Position numbers and translations under genes: made by a program
Notes under the pieces: model-generated
Databases searched by the model: none
What the model saw: the letters and a program-made list of their open reading frames with translations, nothing else
What the model was told of the DNA's origin: nothing
Shown: piece by piece, positions 29,359 to 37,151 of the stretch
Numbering within the stretch: the stretch's first letter is position 1
Layout: every line of letters begins with the position of its first letter
Origin: Sphingomonadales bacterium
Lineage (GTDB): Bacteria > Pseudomonadota > Alphaproteobacteria > Sphingomonadales > Sphingomonadaceae
Length of the DNA: 43,706 bases
Assembly (NCBI GenBank): GCA_019750455.1
Contig: JAIEOM010000188.1
Span: 1 to 43,706, forward strand
Direction: 5' to 3'

Positions 29359-30279
29359 TTACGCCGCCCGGCGATGCCCCGCGACTGCCACCCTCCGCCC
29401 CCCGCCCGCGCGGGCGAGAACGAGGCCCAACTCCGCTTCCCGTAAGGTCCAGTCGACCGTGCATTCGACCCGTGCGATACCCGCGCTGGCGGTCAGTTGC
29501 GGGCCTTTCGCCGTTGTCGGAGCGGCGAGGCCGGCGAAGGTCTGGATCACGTCGCCGGCCCATTCGCGCGCGGCGCGCGGACTCATGTCCGGCAGCAGAA
29601 CCGCAAATCGCTCGCCATCGAGCTGGGCGAGTTCGTGGCCGGGCAGGGCCATTGTCTCGAGAAATTTGCCAAAGCCCCACAGCACATCGTCCGCCGTGCG
29701 TTGGCCGTAACGCATGAGCAGCGCTCGCATCCCGTCGATCGCGAAGATCCCGACCATCTGGCCGCCGCCCCGCGCCAGATGCCGCCTCAGGCTGGCGCAA
29801 AAGGCCTGGCGGTTGGCAAGCCCGGTCAGGGGATCGGTGATGGCGCGGGCATGAAGTTCGCCTTCAAGGCTGCGCAGTTGCTGCACCGAACGCATCAGGC
29901 ACAGCGCCCCGTCGGGCATGCCTGTGCGATCGCGCATCGGCTTGAGGCTGAGCGCATACCAGCGTTGGCATTTTGCTTCATGGCAGGTGACGCGATCATC
30001 GCAGGCGATCACCGGGAACTCGATCCAACCCAACTGCGCGCAACCTTCCAGTGCACGTGTAACATGCTCGCCCAGCAAGGCTGCATGTTCACATGTCGCA
30101 AGGTCGGTGATGTGCGGCAGCAACAGGGCTGCGGACGTATCCAGTCCGATTTCTGCGATGTTGGCGGAAGCGTGGATGATGAACCCACGCCGGTCCAGCC
30201 TGATAACGATATCGCCGGAAGTCTCTTCAAGCAGGCCATGCAGAACATGACCTTCCACGTCACTTAAACCAATATTCAT
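29359..30279 (-). CDS. PAS-GGDEF protein with degenerate active site
   Basis: 306 residues: a PAS-like sensor domain (about 15-135) with several cysteines, a short linker and a GGDEF domain (A-I-T-D-P-L-T-G-L-A-N-R, about 150-306). The active site reads D-G-E-R-F (221-225; 29605-29619) instead of G-G-[DE]-E-F, and no RxxD inhibitory site is evident. The protein is therefore unlikely to make c-di-GMP and may instead be a nucleotide-binding or scaffolding sensor. The ATG at 30279 is preferred over a TTG at 30303. The 266-base AT-richer region upstream holds its likely promoter. The neighbouring PilZ-HTH gene points to a common c-di-GMP theme. Confidence 0.8.
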   Translation of the reverse strand: MNIGLSDVEGHVLHGLLEETSGDIVIRLDRRGFIIHASANIAEIGLDTSAALLLPHITDLATCEHAALLGEHVTRALEGCAQLGWIEFPVIACDDRVTCHEAKCQRWYALSLKPMRDRTGMPDGALCLMRSVQQLRSLEGELHARAITDPLTGLANRQAFCASLRRHLARGGGQMVGIFAIDGMRALLMRYGQRTADDVLWGFGKFLETMALPGHELAQLDGERFAVLLPDMSPRAAREWAGDVIQTFAGLAAPTTAKGPQLTASAGIARVECTVDWTLREAELGLVLARAGGGRRVAVAGHRRAA

Positions 30280-30433
30280 ACCGACAGCGCCCCAGCGGCC
30301 CAACGAACAATTCGTTGACTCGCTCCTAGTCAGAATTCACTTGGCAACTAACGAAACTCGACAGAAAGAAAACTTACCCCTGTTTTCCCGGATGCGACGC
30401 CTCTATTTGTTAGTTAAGTAATGTTACCTGACT

Positions 30434-30462
30434 AAAAAACGAATCACCTCCGGGTTTCGTTT
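30434..30462 (-). terminator. Candidate intrinsic terminator downstream of the PilZ-HTH gene
   Basis: On the minus strand AAACGAA pairs with TTCGTTT. An inner ACC/GGT pairing closes a CGGA loop, and the stem is followed by a run of six T. It lies about 85 bases after the PilZ-HTH stop and before the GGDEF gene. Confidence 0.5.
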
Positions 30463-30490
30463 ACCATATTTTTCTATTGAGGCAGTCCAT

Positions 30491-30504
30491 CCAATACGTA
30501 TTGG
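30491..30504. promoter_or_regulatory. Perfect 14-bp palindrome
   Basis: CCAATACGTATTGG is its own reverse complement. It lies 42 bases beyond the stop of the PilZ-HTH gene and about 210 bases upstream of the GGDEF gene. It may be an operator for a dimeric regulator, but the protein that would bind is unknown. Confidence 0.4.
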
Positions 30505-30545
30505 CGCAGTCAGTAACCTCTTCTAGGTGTGAAATCCGGAAGCTG

Positions 30546-31247
30546 TCACAATTCGATCATGATCTTGACCGCTTCGGGCACGGTGCCGCAGGCTTCGGCA
30601 ATACGTGCGCGACATTCGGCGATGAGACTATCGATCTCGCGCGCAGGCGGGGCGGCGGCGAGCACTTCGGGGGCGACCCCAAGCGCAGCAGCAATCGCTT
30701 CAAGACGTTCGGGTAGCGGGCGAGCCTTGCCCTTTTCCCAGGCCCACACGGTCGGTTTGCTGACCCCGAGTGTCGCGGCGACATCGGCAAGGGTCAGCCC
30801 GGCCTCGCGCCGCAGCCGGTTCAATCTCGCACCCAGCCCCTCGCTGCCGATCGTGGTCGGGGCGACGGTGGCAACAGGTTGTTCCGGCGTGTCGGGCACG
30901 CCGGGTGCGAAGCCCTGCAACTGCGCCGCCGCCAAAGCCGCCGGACCAAGCGGCCGAGCGAATGCGCAGCCGTAAAGCTGCGCGGACCGCCACACCACCG
31001 TTGCGGTCACCGCACCGGCTTCGGGCAGGTCGAGCGCGAGCTGCTCACCCTCGGCCAGCACCAGCTCGGTCTCGAGCAGCAAGCCCGCGGCCGAGATGTT
31101 GTGGATGGTGACGTTTGCTTCTCCCGCTTCGGCGAAGAAACCGCTGGTCTCCAGCCACAAGGCGCGGCGCGGAGCGCTGCGCTGACTGTCCGCGGCATGG
31201 GCGGGGGCGGCGGTGGGGTGCTGGTCGAGATGGGCCTTGATGGCCAT
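30546..31247 (-). CDS. PilZ domain fused to XRE-type helix-turn-helix
   Basis: 233 residues. The N-terminal PilZ domain keeps both parts of the c-di-GMP site: R23-x-x-x-R27 and N50-x-S-x-x-G55. An alanine/proline linker joins it to a Cro/CI-type helix-turn-helix (about 138-190, G-L-T-L-A-D-V-A-A-T-L-G-V-S-K-P-T-V-W-A-W-E-K-G) and a short C-terminal helix. The architecture suggests a transcription factor that senses c-di-GMP. Which genes it controls is not visible. It sits alone between lysC and the GGDEF gene, same strand, and is followed by a candidate terminator. Confidence 0.85.
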   Translation of the reverse strand: MAIKAHLDQHPTAAPAHAADSQRSAPRRALWLETSGFFAEAGEANVTIHNISAAGLLLETELVLAEGEQLALDLPEAGAVTATVVWRSAQLYGCAFARPLGPAALAAAQLQGFAPGVPDTPEQPVATVAPTTIGSEGLGARLNRLRREAGLTLADVAATLGVSKPTVWAWEKGKARPLPERLEAIAAALGVAPEVLAAAPPAREIDSLIAECRARIAEACGTVPEAVKIMIEL

Positions 31248-31397
31248 GAGGAAGGGGCTCCGTACCCGGGAATGGGCAGGGGCACAGTCCCGTTCCGGAC
31301 GTTAAGGCGAAGTAACCTGAATTGGTTAATGCAGACGGAATGCACTACCTTTCAGTTAACTTGGTCGCCGCACCGCTTTGGAGCTGCGTGGCTACGA

Positions 31398-32669
31398 TCA
31401 GTCCTTGGCGTCCAGACCATAGGCTGTGTGCAACACGCGGACGGCGAGTTCGGTCTCGTCCTCGTCGATCATCACGCTTATCTTGATCTCCGAAGTCGAG
31501 ATCGCCTGGATGTTGATGCCGCGGTCGGAGAGCGCGCGGAACATCGAGGAGGCAACGCCCGCGTGGCTCTTCATGCCGACGCCGACAACGCTGATCTTGG
31601 CGATCTTGCTGTCGGTGATGATGCGGTTGAAGCCGATCGCGTCGCGCCGGTCCTCGAGCAGCGCCTGCGCGCGGGCGAGGTCGGACTGGGGGACGGTGAA
31701 GGTCACGTCGGTCTCGCCCTTGTCGCGCCCGACATTCTGGATGATCATGTCGACATTGATCGAAGCTGCGGCCAGCGGTTCGAAGATATTGGCCACCGCG
31801 CCCGGACGGTCGGGCACACGGGTGAGGATCACCTTCGCCTCGTTCTTGTCATGCGCGATGCCGGTCACAAGCTGGCGTTCCATCAGGCCCTTCTCCACCA
31901 ATTCGTCCATTTCCTCGTCCGAGACGATCATCGTCCCGGGCAGATCATCGGCAGGCGGCGCGCCTTCACCGATGAAGCTCGACAGCACCTGCACGCGCAC
32001 CTTTTCCTTCATGGCAAGGCCGACGCTGCGGGTCTGGAGCACCTTCGCCCCCACCGATGCGAGTTCGAGCATTTCCTCGTAGGTCACCGCCTTCTGCTTC
32101 TTCGCCTTGGCGACGATGCGCGGGTCGGTGGTGTAGACGCCATCGACGTCCGTGTAGATGTCGCAGCGGTCCGCCTTGATCGCGGCCGCCACCGCCACCG
32201 CCGACGTGTCCGATCCGCCCCGTCCGAGGGTGGTGATGCGGTTATCATCCGATAGCCCTTGAAAGCCCGGAATCACCGCGATCTCGCCCGCTTCCATCGA
32301 CGCGATCAGGGCTTCGGCATCGATCGATTCGACCCGCGCCTTGGCATGGGCTTCGATGGTGTGGATCGGCAGTTGCCAGCCAAGCCAGCTGCGCGACTTG
32401 CAGCCGAGAGCCTGAAGCGTCAGCGCCAGCAATCCGCTGGTCACCTGCTCGCCGCTCGCCACCACCACGTCATACTCCGCCGGATCATACAGCGGATTGG
32501 CCTCGCGGCAGAAATTGACCAGCCGGTCGGTCTCGCCGGCCATGGCGCTGACCACCACCGCGACCTGATCGCCCCGCGCCGCCTGCGCGCGTACGATATT
32601 GGCGACGCGGCGGATACGCTCCGTCCCGGCCATGGATGTGCCGCCGAATTTCATCACGATGCGGGCCAA
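31398..32669 (-). CDS. lysC: Aspartate kinase
   Basis: 423 residues. The N-terminal amino acid kinase domain begins with K-F-G-G-T-S and contains the F-Q-G and G-R-G-G-S-D-T-S-A motifs. Two ACT domains at the C-terminus bind lysine and/or threonine for feedback. It makes 4-phospho-aspartate, the entry to lysine, threonine, methionine and diaminopimelate synthesis. The length is typical of single-function LysC. It is divergent from ubiG with only 49 bases between them, so the two promoters must be close or overlap. Confidence 0.96.
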   Translation of the reverse strand: MARIVMKFGGTSMAGTERIRRVANIVRAQAARGDQVAVVVSAMAGETDRLVNFCREANPLYDPAEYDVVVASGEQVTSGLLALTLQALGCKSRSWLGWQLPIHTIEAHAKARVESIDAEALIASMEAGEIAVIPGFQGLSDDNRITTLGRGGSDTSAVAVAAAIKADRCDIYTDVDGVYTTDPRIVAKAKKQKAVTYEEMLELASVGAKVLQTRSVGLAMKEKVRVQVLSSFIGEGAPPADDLPGTMIVSDEEMDELVEKGLMERQLVTGIAHDKNEAKVILTRVPDRPGAVANIFEPLAAASINVDMIIQNVGRDKGETDVTFTVPQSDLARAQALLEDRRDAIGFNRIITDSKIAKISVVGVGMKSHAGVASSMFRALSDRGINIQAISTSEIKISVMIDEDETELAVRVLHTAYGLDAKD

Positions 32670-32718
32670 AGGTCAGCTCCTGCTGGTGAGTGTTCGCGCG
32701 CGCTGTTAGGGATGCTTC

Positions 32719-33456
32719 ATGGGAAACGCAAACGTATCGAATGTAACTATCCGTCCCGAGGAAGCCGATTTCTTCGCGAAACTGGCGCGGGATTGGTGGA
32801 ACCCCAAGGGTCCGATGGCTTCGCTGCATCAGGTCAACCCAGTGCGGCTGGCCTTCGTGCGCGACGCGATTGACGCGCATTGGCCCGGCGCGCAGGCTGC
32901 GCTGAAGCCGCTGGCGGGCAAATCCGCGCTCGATATCGGGTGCGGGGCAGGGCTGCTGTGCGAGCCTCTGGCGCGGCTCGGTGCGGCGGTCACCGGGGTG
33001 GACGCGGCGGCGGAGAACGTCGCGGCCGCCAGCGCGCATGCCGAGGGCATGGGTCTCGACATCCGCTATATGGCTGGCGAGGTCGCGGGACTGGACATCG
33101 GCACCTTTGACCTCGTCACCAGCGTCGAGGTGATCGAGCACGTGGCTGACAAACCGGCTTTCCTCAAGGATGTGGCCGCGCGGCTGGCCCCTGACGGGCT
33201 GCTCGTCATGTCGACCCCCAACCGCACGGCGGCGAGCCGGGTGCTGCTGGTGGGCACGGCAGAGGCGGTGGGCTATGTCCCCAAGGGCACACACCATTGG
33301 GAGGACTTCGTCACCCCAGAAGAGCTTGAAGCCCTGCTTACCGAGGCTGGTCTGGCGGTCACCGCCACGCGCGGGATCGCGTGGCGACCCGGCAAGGGCC
33401 TGCACCTGTCGGACGACATGTCGCTGAATTACATCCTGTCGGCGAAGCGCGCCTGA
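32719..33456 (+). CDS. ubiG: Ubiquinone biosynthesis O-methyltransferase
   Basis: 245-residue SAM-dependent methyltransferase for the two O-methylation steps of ubiquinone synthesis. It has F-F-A-K-L-A-R-D-W-W-N-P-K-G near the start (typical of UbiG), the SAM motif L-D-I-G-C-G-A-G, S-V-E-V-I-E-H-V and S-T-P-N-R-T. The ATG at 32719 follows AGGGA at 7 bases. Transcription probably ends in the inverted-repeat region that follows. Confidence 0.95.
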   Translation: MGNANVSNVTIRPEEADFFAKLARDWWNPKGPMASLHQVNPVRLAFVRDAIDAHWPGAQAALKPLAGKSALDIGCGAGLLCEPLARLGAAVTGVDAAAENVAAASAHAEGMGLDIRYMAGEVAGLDIGTFDLVTSVEVIEHVADKPAFLKDVAARLAPDGLLVMSTPNRTAASRVLLVGTAEAVGYVPKGTHHWEDFVTPEELEALLTEAGLAVTATRGIAWRPGKGLHLSDDMSLNYILSAKRA

Positions 33457-33466
33457 TCCACCACTT

Positions 33467-33584
33467 CCGTTCGCTCTGAGCTTGTCGGAAGCGAAGCTGG
33501 GCATTGCCCGACGGCTGTCCTTCTTCCTTGGGTAAGCGCCTGACATCAAGAAAGGCGGTGCTTCGACAAGCCAAGGGCGAGCGG
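33467..33584. repeat. REP-like imperfect inverted repeat
   Basis: A left arm (33467-33492, containing TGAGCTTGTCGGAAGC) and a right arm (33560-33584, containing GCTTCGACAAGCC) are reverse complements with a few mismatches. They flank about 67 bases. The arm sequence is like the dispersed CTGAGCTTGTCGAAG repeats I recall from sphingomonad genomes. It fills the gap between the convergent genes ubiG and the glycerophosphodiesterase and could act as a bidirectional terminator. Confidence 0.7.
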
Positions 33585-33587
33585 ACG

Positions 33588-34622
33588 TTAGGGGCAGCTG
33601 CGCCCCTTGAGTGGGCCGTCGCTGAACACGCCCCCCACGCCCGCCGCCTTCAACAGCCGGGCCAGCTTCACATCGCCGCAGCCCTTGCCCTTGGGATCCT
33701 CGCCAGTGCGCAGCATTGCCGGCAGGAATTCGTTCTCGGGCCGCACCGTCCACGCATGCACCGCCAGTCCCGCCGTCCTTGCATCGGCCACCAGTGACGT
33801 CGGCGTGCCCTCCGGCGTCAGCACCATCCCGATATGCGCGCCGACCGCGTCGGCATATTTCGCCACCTCGGCAAGGCCGGTGGGCGTGACCATCTCGGCA
33901 TAGCGCATTGCGGGCTCGTCCGCCGGGCCATACTCCTGCTTGACCAGTTGCACCAGCTTGAACCCGCCGCCGCGCTGCTTCAGCCGCTGCAAGGGGGCGA
34001 TCTCGAAGCTCTGGATGAACACCGGATCCTGCGGCGTGATCCCCAGCTGCCGGAACTCGCGCAGCAACAGATCTACAAGATCGATACCGTTGTTCTGGAG
34101 CAGGAATTCGGGGTGCTTTAATTCGGGGTAAAGGCCGATCCTGCGCCCGGTCTCGGCCTCCTTGGCGCGCGCCAGCCTGACGATGTCGGACAGCGTGGGC
34201 ACCTGATACAACCCGTCAAAGCGCGCATTGGCAGGCCGGAGCGAGGGGATGCGTTCCTTCGCGCGCAAGGTGCGCAGCTCGGCGAGGGTGAAGTCCTCGG
34301 CGAACCAGCCGGCAATCCGCTGGCCATCGATGGTCTTTTCGCGGCGGCGATCCTCGAACTCCTCGCGGCTCGCGACATCGGTGGTGCCCGACAGCTCGTT
34401 TTCGTGGCGGGAGACCAGCACGAGGTCCTTCGTGGCGACAAGATCAGGCTCGATATAATCCGCGCCCTGATCGATCGCGCGCTCATAGGCGGCGAGGGTG
34501 TGTTCGGGGCGCTCGGCACTCGCGCCGCGGTGGGCGATGATCAGCATCTCGCCATTTTGCGCCGTAGCCGGGGTCGCCGCAAGCAGCAGCGCGGCGAGGA
34601 TCGGGCGGACAAGATCATGCAT
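33588..34622 (-). CDS. glpQ: Glycerophosphodiester phosphodiesterase, periplasmic
   Basis: 344 residues with a Sec signal peptide (cut after A-T-A). The GDPD TIM barrel is shown by A-H-R-G-A-S-A-E-R-P-E-H-T (catalytic histidine and metal glutamate), E-P-D-L-V and S-R-H-E-N-E-L. GlpQ-type enzymes release glycerol-3-phosphate and an alcohol from glycerophosphodiesters in the periplasm. The ATG at 34622 has AGGAG at a good distance and overlaps the end of nadR by 8 bases. It is therefore probably in the pnuC-nadR operon, perhaps as an unrelated passenger. Confidence 0.88.
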   Translation of the reverse strand: MHDLVRPILAALLLAATPATAQNGEMLIIAHRGASAERPEHTLAAYERAIDQGADYIEPDLVATKDLVLVSRHENELSGTTDVASREEFEDRRREKTIDGQRIAGWFAEDFTLAELRTLRAKERIPSLRPANARFDGLYQVPTLSDIVRLARAKEAETGRRIGLYPELKHPEFLLQNNGIDLVDLLLREFRQLGITPQDPVFIQSFEIAPLQRLKQRGGGFKLVQLVKQEYGPADEPAMRYAEMVTPTGLAEVAKYADAVGAHIGMVLTPEGTPTSLVADARTAGLAVHAWTVRPENEFLPAMLRTGEDPKGKGCGDVKLARLLKAAGVGGVFSDGPLKGRSCP

Positions 34623-35598
34623 GCAAGGCTCCTGTTGCGGCGCGTGCGGCGGCCAGCCGTTGTTCTCCCTGCCCGGCAATCCGCACGAAGGGCACCCCGG
34701 CATCGATCAGCACCTGCTCCACGATCCTTGCAAACCTGTGACGGTCGGCCGCGTCGGCGAAGAAGCGGGTTCCATCATCGACCCACGGCAGATCGGGTTC
34801 GAGCAAAAGGTAGAGATCGGCCTTTGGCGCCTGCATCAGCTCTTCGGGCCGCTCGCCCCGCAGCATTTCGCACCATGCCGCAGTCATCAGCGCATCGGTA
34901 TCGGCAAGCAGCAGCGGCCCGGCATAGGGGGCAGCGGCGGCGATCATGGCCTGCTGTGCGCGGCCGATCAGCAGCAGGTCGTCGCGGGTCAGGGGCGCGC
35001 GGTGCGCCTCGCAATGGCTGCGGCCATATTCGCCAACGGTCAGCGCGCCAGTTTCCTTGGCGAGCAGTGCCGCGAGCGTGGTCTTGCCGGTGCTTTCCGC
35101 GCCGTGGAGGCAAATGGTGCGGCGATAGTGGGCCTGCACCGACGCGGGCAGATAGGCCCAGTGCGCTGCCGGATCGGCGCGGACGGCGCTGGCGGAAAGC
35201 CCCGCAACCGGATCGTCGGCCAGCCCCAGCACCCGTCCGCCCAGCGGCACATAGAGCCCGCCGACCTGCCGCGCCAGTTCCCCGCCGTAATCCTCGCCCG
35301 CGAACAGGTAGTCGATGGATTCGGGATGAGCCGCAGCCACGATGCCGCGCCAGATCGGCCAGAAATCGGGGCTCTCCTCCGGCGTCTGCGGGACGACATC
35401 GCCATGTCCCACCACCCGGCAATCGGGGCAGAGTTCGCGCATCCATGCCAGCCGCGTTGCGCCTGCGATTGTGTCATCGGGCAGCCAGCACACCAGCACC
35501 GTCAACTCGTCCACCAGCGTGCGCGCTGCCCGGATCAGGGTCATGTGCCCGGCGTGGGGCGGCATGAACTTGCCAAGCAGGAAACCGCGCCGGATCAC
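34615..35598 (-). CDS. nadR: NadR-like nicotinamide-nucleotide adenylyltransferase / ribosylnicotinamide kinase
   Basis: 327 residues in two domains. The adenylyltransferase domain has H15-A-G-H18 and L-S-A-S-A-V-R (a variant of the ISSTxxR loop). The kinase domain has Walker A G-A-E-S-T-G-K-T (166-173). The DNA-binding domain found in enterobacterial NadR is absent, so this is a purely enzymatic form. It phosphorylates nicotinamide riboside and adenylates it to NAD. Its ATG overlaps the pnuC stop (ATGA). Confidence 0.9.
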   Translation of the reverse strand: MIRRGFLLGKFMPPHAGHMTLIRAARTLVDELTVLVCWLPDDTIAGATRLAWMRELCPDCRVVGHGDVVPQTPEESPDFWPIWRGIVAAAHPESIDYLFAGEDYGGELARQVGGLYVPLGGRVLGLADDPVAGLSASAVRADPAAHWAYLPASVQAHYRRTICLHGAESTGKTTLAALLAKETGALTVGEYGRSHCEAHRAPLTRDDLLLIGRAQQAMIAAAAPYAGPLLLADTDALMTAAWCEMLRGERPEELMQAPKADLYLLLEPDLPWVDDGTRFFADAADRHRFARIVEQVLIDAGVPFVRIAGQGEQRLAAARAATGALHA

Positions 35599-36170
35599 GC
35601 CGCGATTGCCTCACCGGTCCGCGCCGCCCGGGCCCAGGCGATCAGACCCGCCGTCGCCATGACAAGGAACACCGCATAAAGACCCGCCGTGAGATAAAGC
35701 GCGCGGTCGAGATAGACCCACACCGCCAGCACATCGATCGCAATCCACATCGCCCAGTTTTCAACCCGGCGCATCGCCAGCAGCACCTGTGCGACGACGC
35801 TCGCTCCGGCGATGGTGGCATCGGCATAGGGGAGTGCGGCGTCGGTAAAGCGCGCCATGGCCCAGCCGATGGTGATGCTGGAGGCGGCGACCAGCACGAG
35901 AGCTGCGGTGCGGGAACGCGCATCCATCCACGTCACTGCAACCATCTGCGTCAGGCCTCCGGCGCGCGCCCACAGCCACCAACCCCAGCCCTGCACGATG
36001 AAGAAGAAGACCTGCAAGCCCGCCTCGCCATAGAGCCGCGCCTCGCGGAAGATGACGAAATAGAGCGCCACCATCGCCATGCCGAAGGGGTAGTTCCAGA
36101 TCGAACGCCGCACGAGCAGGCCGATATTGGCCAGCCCGAGCACGACGGCGATGATCTCCAGCGTGTTCAT
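35595..36170 (-). CDS. pnuC: Nicotinamide riboside transporter PnuC
   Basis: 191-residue inner membrane protein with about seven hydrophobic helices. The family's aromatic-rich segments are visible (I-W-N-Y-P-F-G, V-Q-G-W-G-W-W-L-W, V-E-N-W-A-M-W-I). PnuC carries nicotinamide riboside by facilitated diffusion, and the overlapping nadR traps it by phosphorylation. The ATG at 36170 was chosen because upstream residues are not membrane-like. The arsC-like gene ends 17 bases before it. Confidence 0.92.
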   Translation of the reverse strand: MNTLEIIAVVLGLANIGLLVRRSIWNYPFGMAMVALYFVIFREARLYGEAGLQVFFFIVQGWGWWLWARAGGLTQMVAVTWMDARSRTAALVLVAASSITIGWAMARFTDAALPYADATIAGASVVAQVLLAMRRVENWAMWIAIDVLAVWVYLDRALYLTAGLYAVFLVMATAGLIAWARAARTGEAIAA

Positions 36171-36187
36171 GCTTGCGGGCCGGTGGG

Positions 36188-36535
36188 TCAGCCGAGCGTG
36201 GCGGCCCATTCCTCGGGCTTGAAGCCAACGAGGATGCCGCCTTCATGCTCCACGATCGGGCGCTTGATGACCGAGGGGTGCTCGGCAAGCAGGGCAGGAG
36301 CGCTGTTGGCGTCGGCAGCGCGCGCCTTGTCGTCATCGGACAGCGCGCGGAAGGTCGTGCCCTTGCGGTTGACCACGATATCCAGCCCCGCCGCAGCGAT
36401 CCAGCCCGCGATACGCTCGGGGTCCGCACCTTCCTTCTTGTAATCATGGAAGGTGTAGGCCTTGCCCTGATCATCCAGCCACACTCGCGCCTTCTTGACC
36501 GTGTCGCAATTGGGAATGCCGTAGAGGTGGATCAC
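36188..36535 (-). CDS. ArsC/Spx/YffB-family thioredoxin-fold protein
   Basis: 115 residues, the normal length of this family. It opens I-H-L-Y-G-I-P-N-C-D-T-V-K-K-A-R, with a single N-terminal cysteine, then R-K-G-T-T-F-R and P-S-V-I-K-R-P-I. YffB-type members reduce disulfides with glutathione and are not proven arsenate reductases, so no arsenic role is claimed. The start is GTG at 36535 with AGGAAAG 5 bases upstream. That ribosome site lies at the very edge of a repeat element. It probably heads the arsC-like, pnuC, nadR, glpQ operon. Confidence 0.85.
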   Translation of the reverse strand: MIHLYGIPNCDTVKKARVWLDDQGKAYTFHDYKKEGADPERIAGWIAAAGLDIVVNRKGTTFRALSDDDKARAADANSAPALLAEHPSVIKRPIVEHEGGILVGFKPEEWAATLG

Positions 36536-36543
36536 TTTAGCTT

Positions 36544-36666
36544 TCCTCGTCCTTGCGAGCAGCCGAGAGGCTGCGCGGCAATCCATGGTCTGACATTGCT
36601 GTGAAGCGAAATCCGGGAGGTCAGTCCATGGATTGCTTCGTCGCTGTGCTCCTCGCAATGACGAAG
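36544..36666. repeat. Dispersed inverted repeat (REP/RPE-like)
   Basis: The left arm (36544-36590) and right arm (36621-36666) are near-perfect reverse complements containing GCAATCCATGG and CCTCGCAATGACGAAG. The 30 bases between them form the loop. I recall this 'CGTCATTGCGAGGAG...GAAGCAATCCATGG' sequence as a common dispersed repeat in alphaproteobacteria. It fills the gap between ruvC and the arsC-like gene. Confidence 0.8.
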
Positions 36667-36673
36667 CTTAGGG

Positions 36674-37147
36674 TCAAGAGCGCGGGGCCAGATGTGCATC
36701 GGCAATCGCGACTGCCAGCGCATCTGCCGCATCGCTTCCGGCAACCGCTACGCCCGGCAGCAGCACCTTGATCATGGCGGCGACCTGCTGCTTTTCCGCC
36801 GCACCGGTGCCTGTGATGGCCTTCTTCACCAGTCGCGCGGCATGTTCGTTGACGATCAGTCCCGCCGCTCCGCAGGCTGCCAGCACGCTCCCGCGCGCCT
36901 GCGCGAGCTTCAGCGTGGACTGGGGGTTCTTGTTGAGGAAGATTTCCTCTGCCGCCGCACGGGTCAGCGCGTGGGCGGCGATGACTTCGGCCAACCCTGT
37001 CTGGAGGGCGGCGAGGCGTAGCGCCATGGGCGCGGCCGGGTCGGTCTTGATCTGGCCATTGGCGACATGGCTGATCCGCGCACCCTCAGCGCGGATCACG
37101 CCCCATCCGGTGGACGAAAGCGAGGGGTCGAGGCCGAGGATCAGCAC
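36674..37147 (-). CDS. ruvC: Crossover junction endodeoxyribonuclease RuvC
   Basis: 157 residues. It begins L-I-L-G-L-D-P-S-L-S-S-T-G-W-G with the first catalytic aspartate, then E-E-I-F-L-N-K-N-P-Q-S-T and the C-terminal D-A-A-D-A-L-A-V-A. RuvC cuts Holliday junctions, usually with RuvAB, which are not in view. The start codon is GTG. It follows yebC as in many bacteria, with a possible small membrane ORF between them. Confidence 0.95.
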   Translation of the reverse strand: MLILGLDPSLSSTGWGVIRAEGARISHVANGQIKTDPAAPMALRLAALQTGLAEVIAAHALTRAAAEEIFLNKNPQSTLKLAQARGSVLAACGAAGLIVNEHAARLVKKAITGTGAAEKQQVAAMIKVLLPGVAVAGSDAADALAVAIADAHLAPRS

Positions 37148-37151
37148 GCGG

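Noticed and set aside
26804-29710. A 968-residue plus-strand open frame
   Set aside because: It is antisense to purU, the nitronate monooxygenase-like gene and purT, all clear genes.
36188-36535. Arsenate resistance function for the ArsC-like gene
   Set aside because: There are no arsR, arsB or acr3 neighbours, and the sequence fits the YffB/Spx group, so resistance is not supported.
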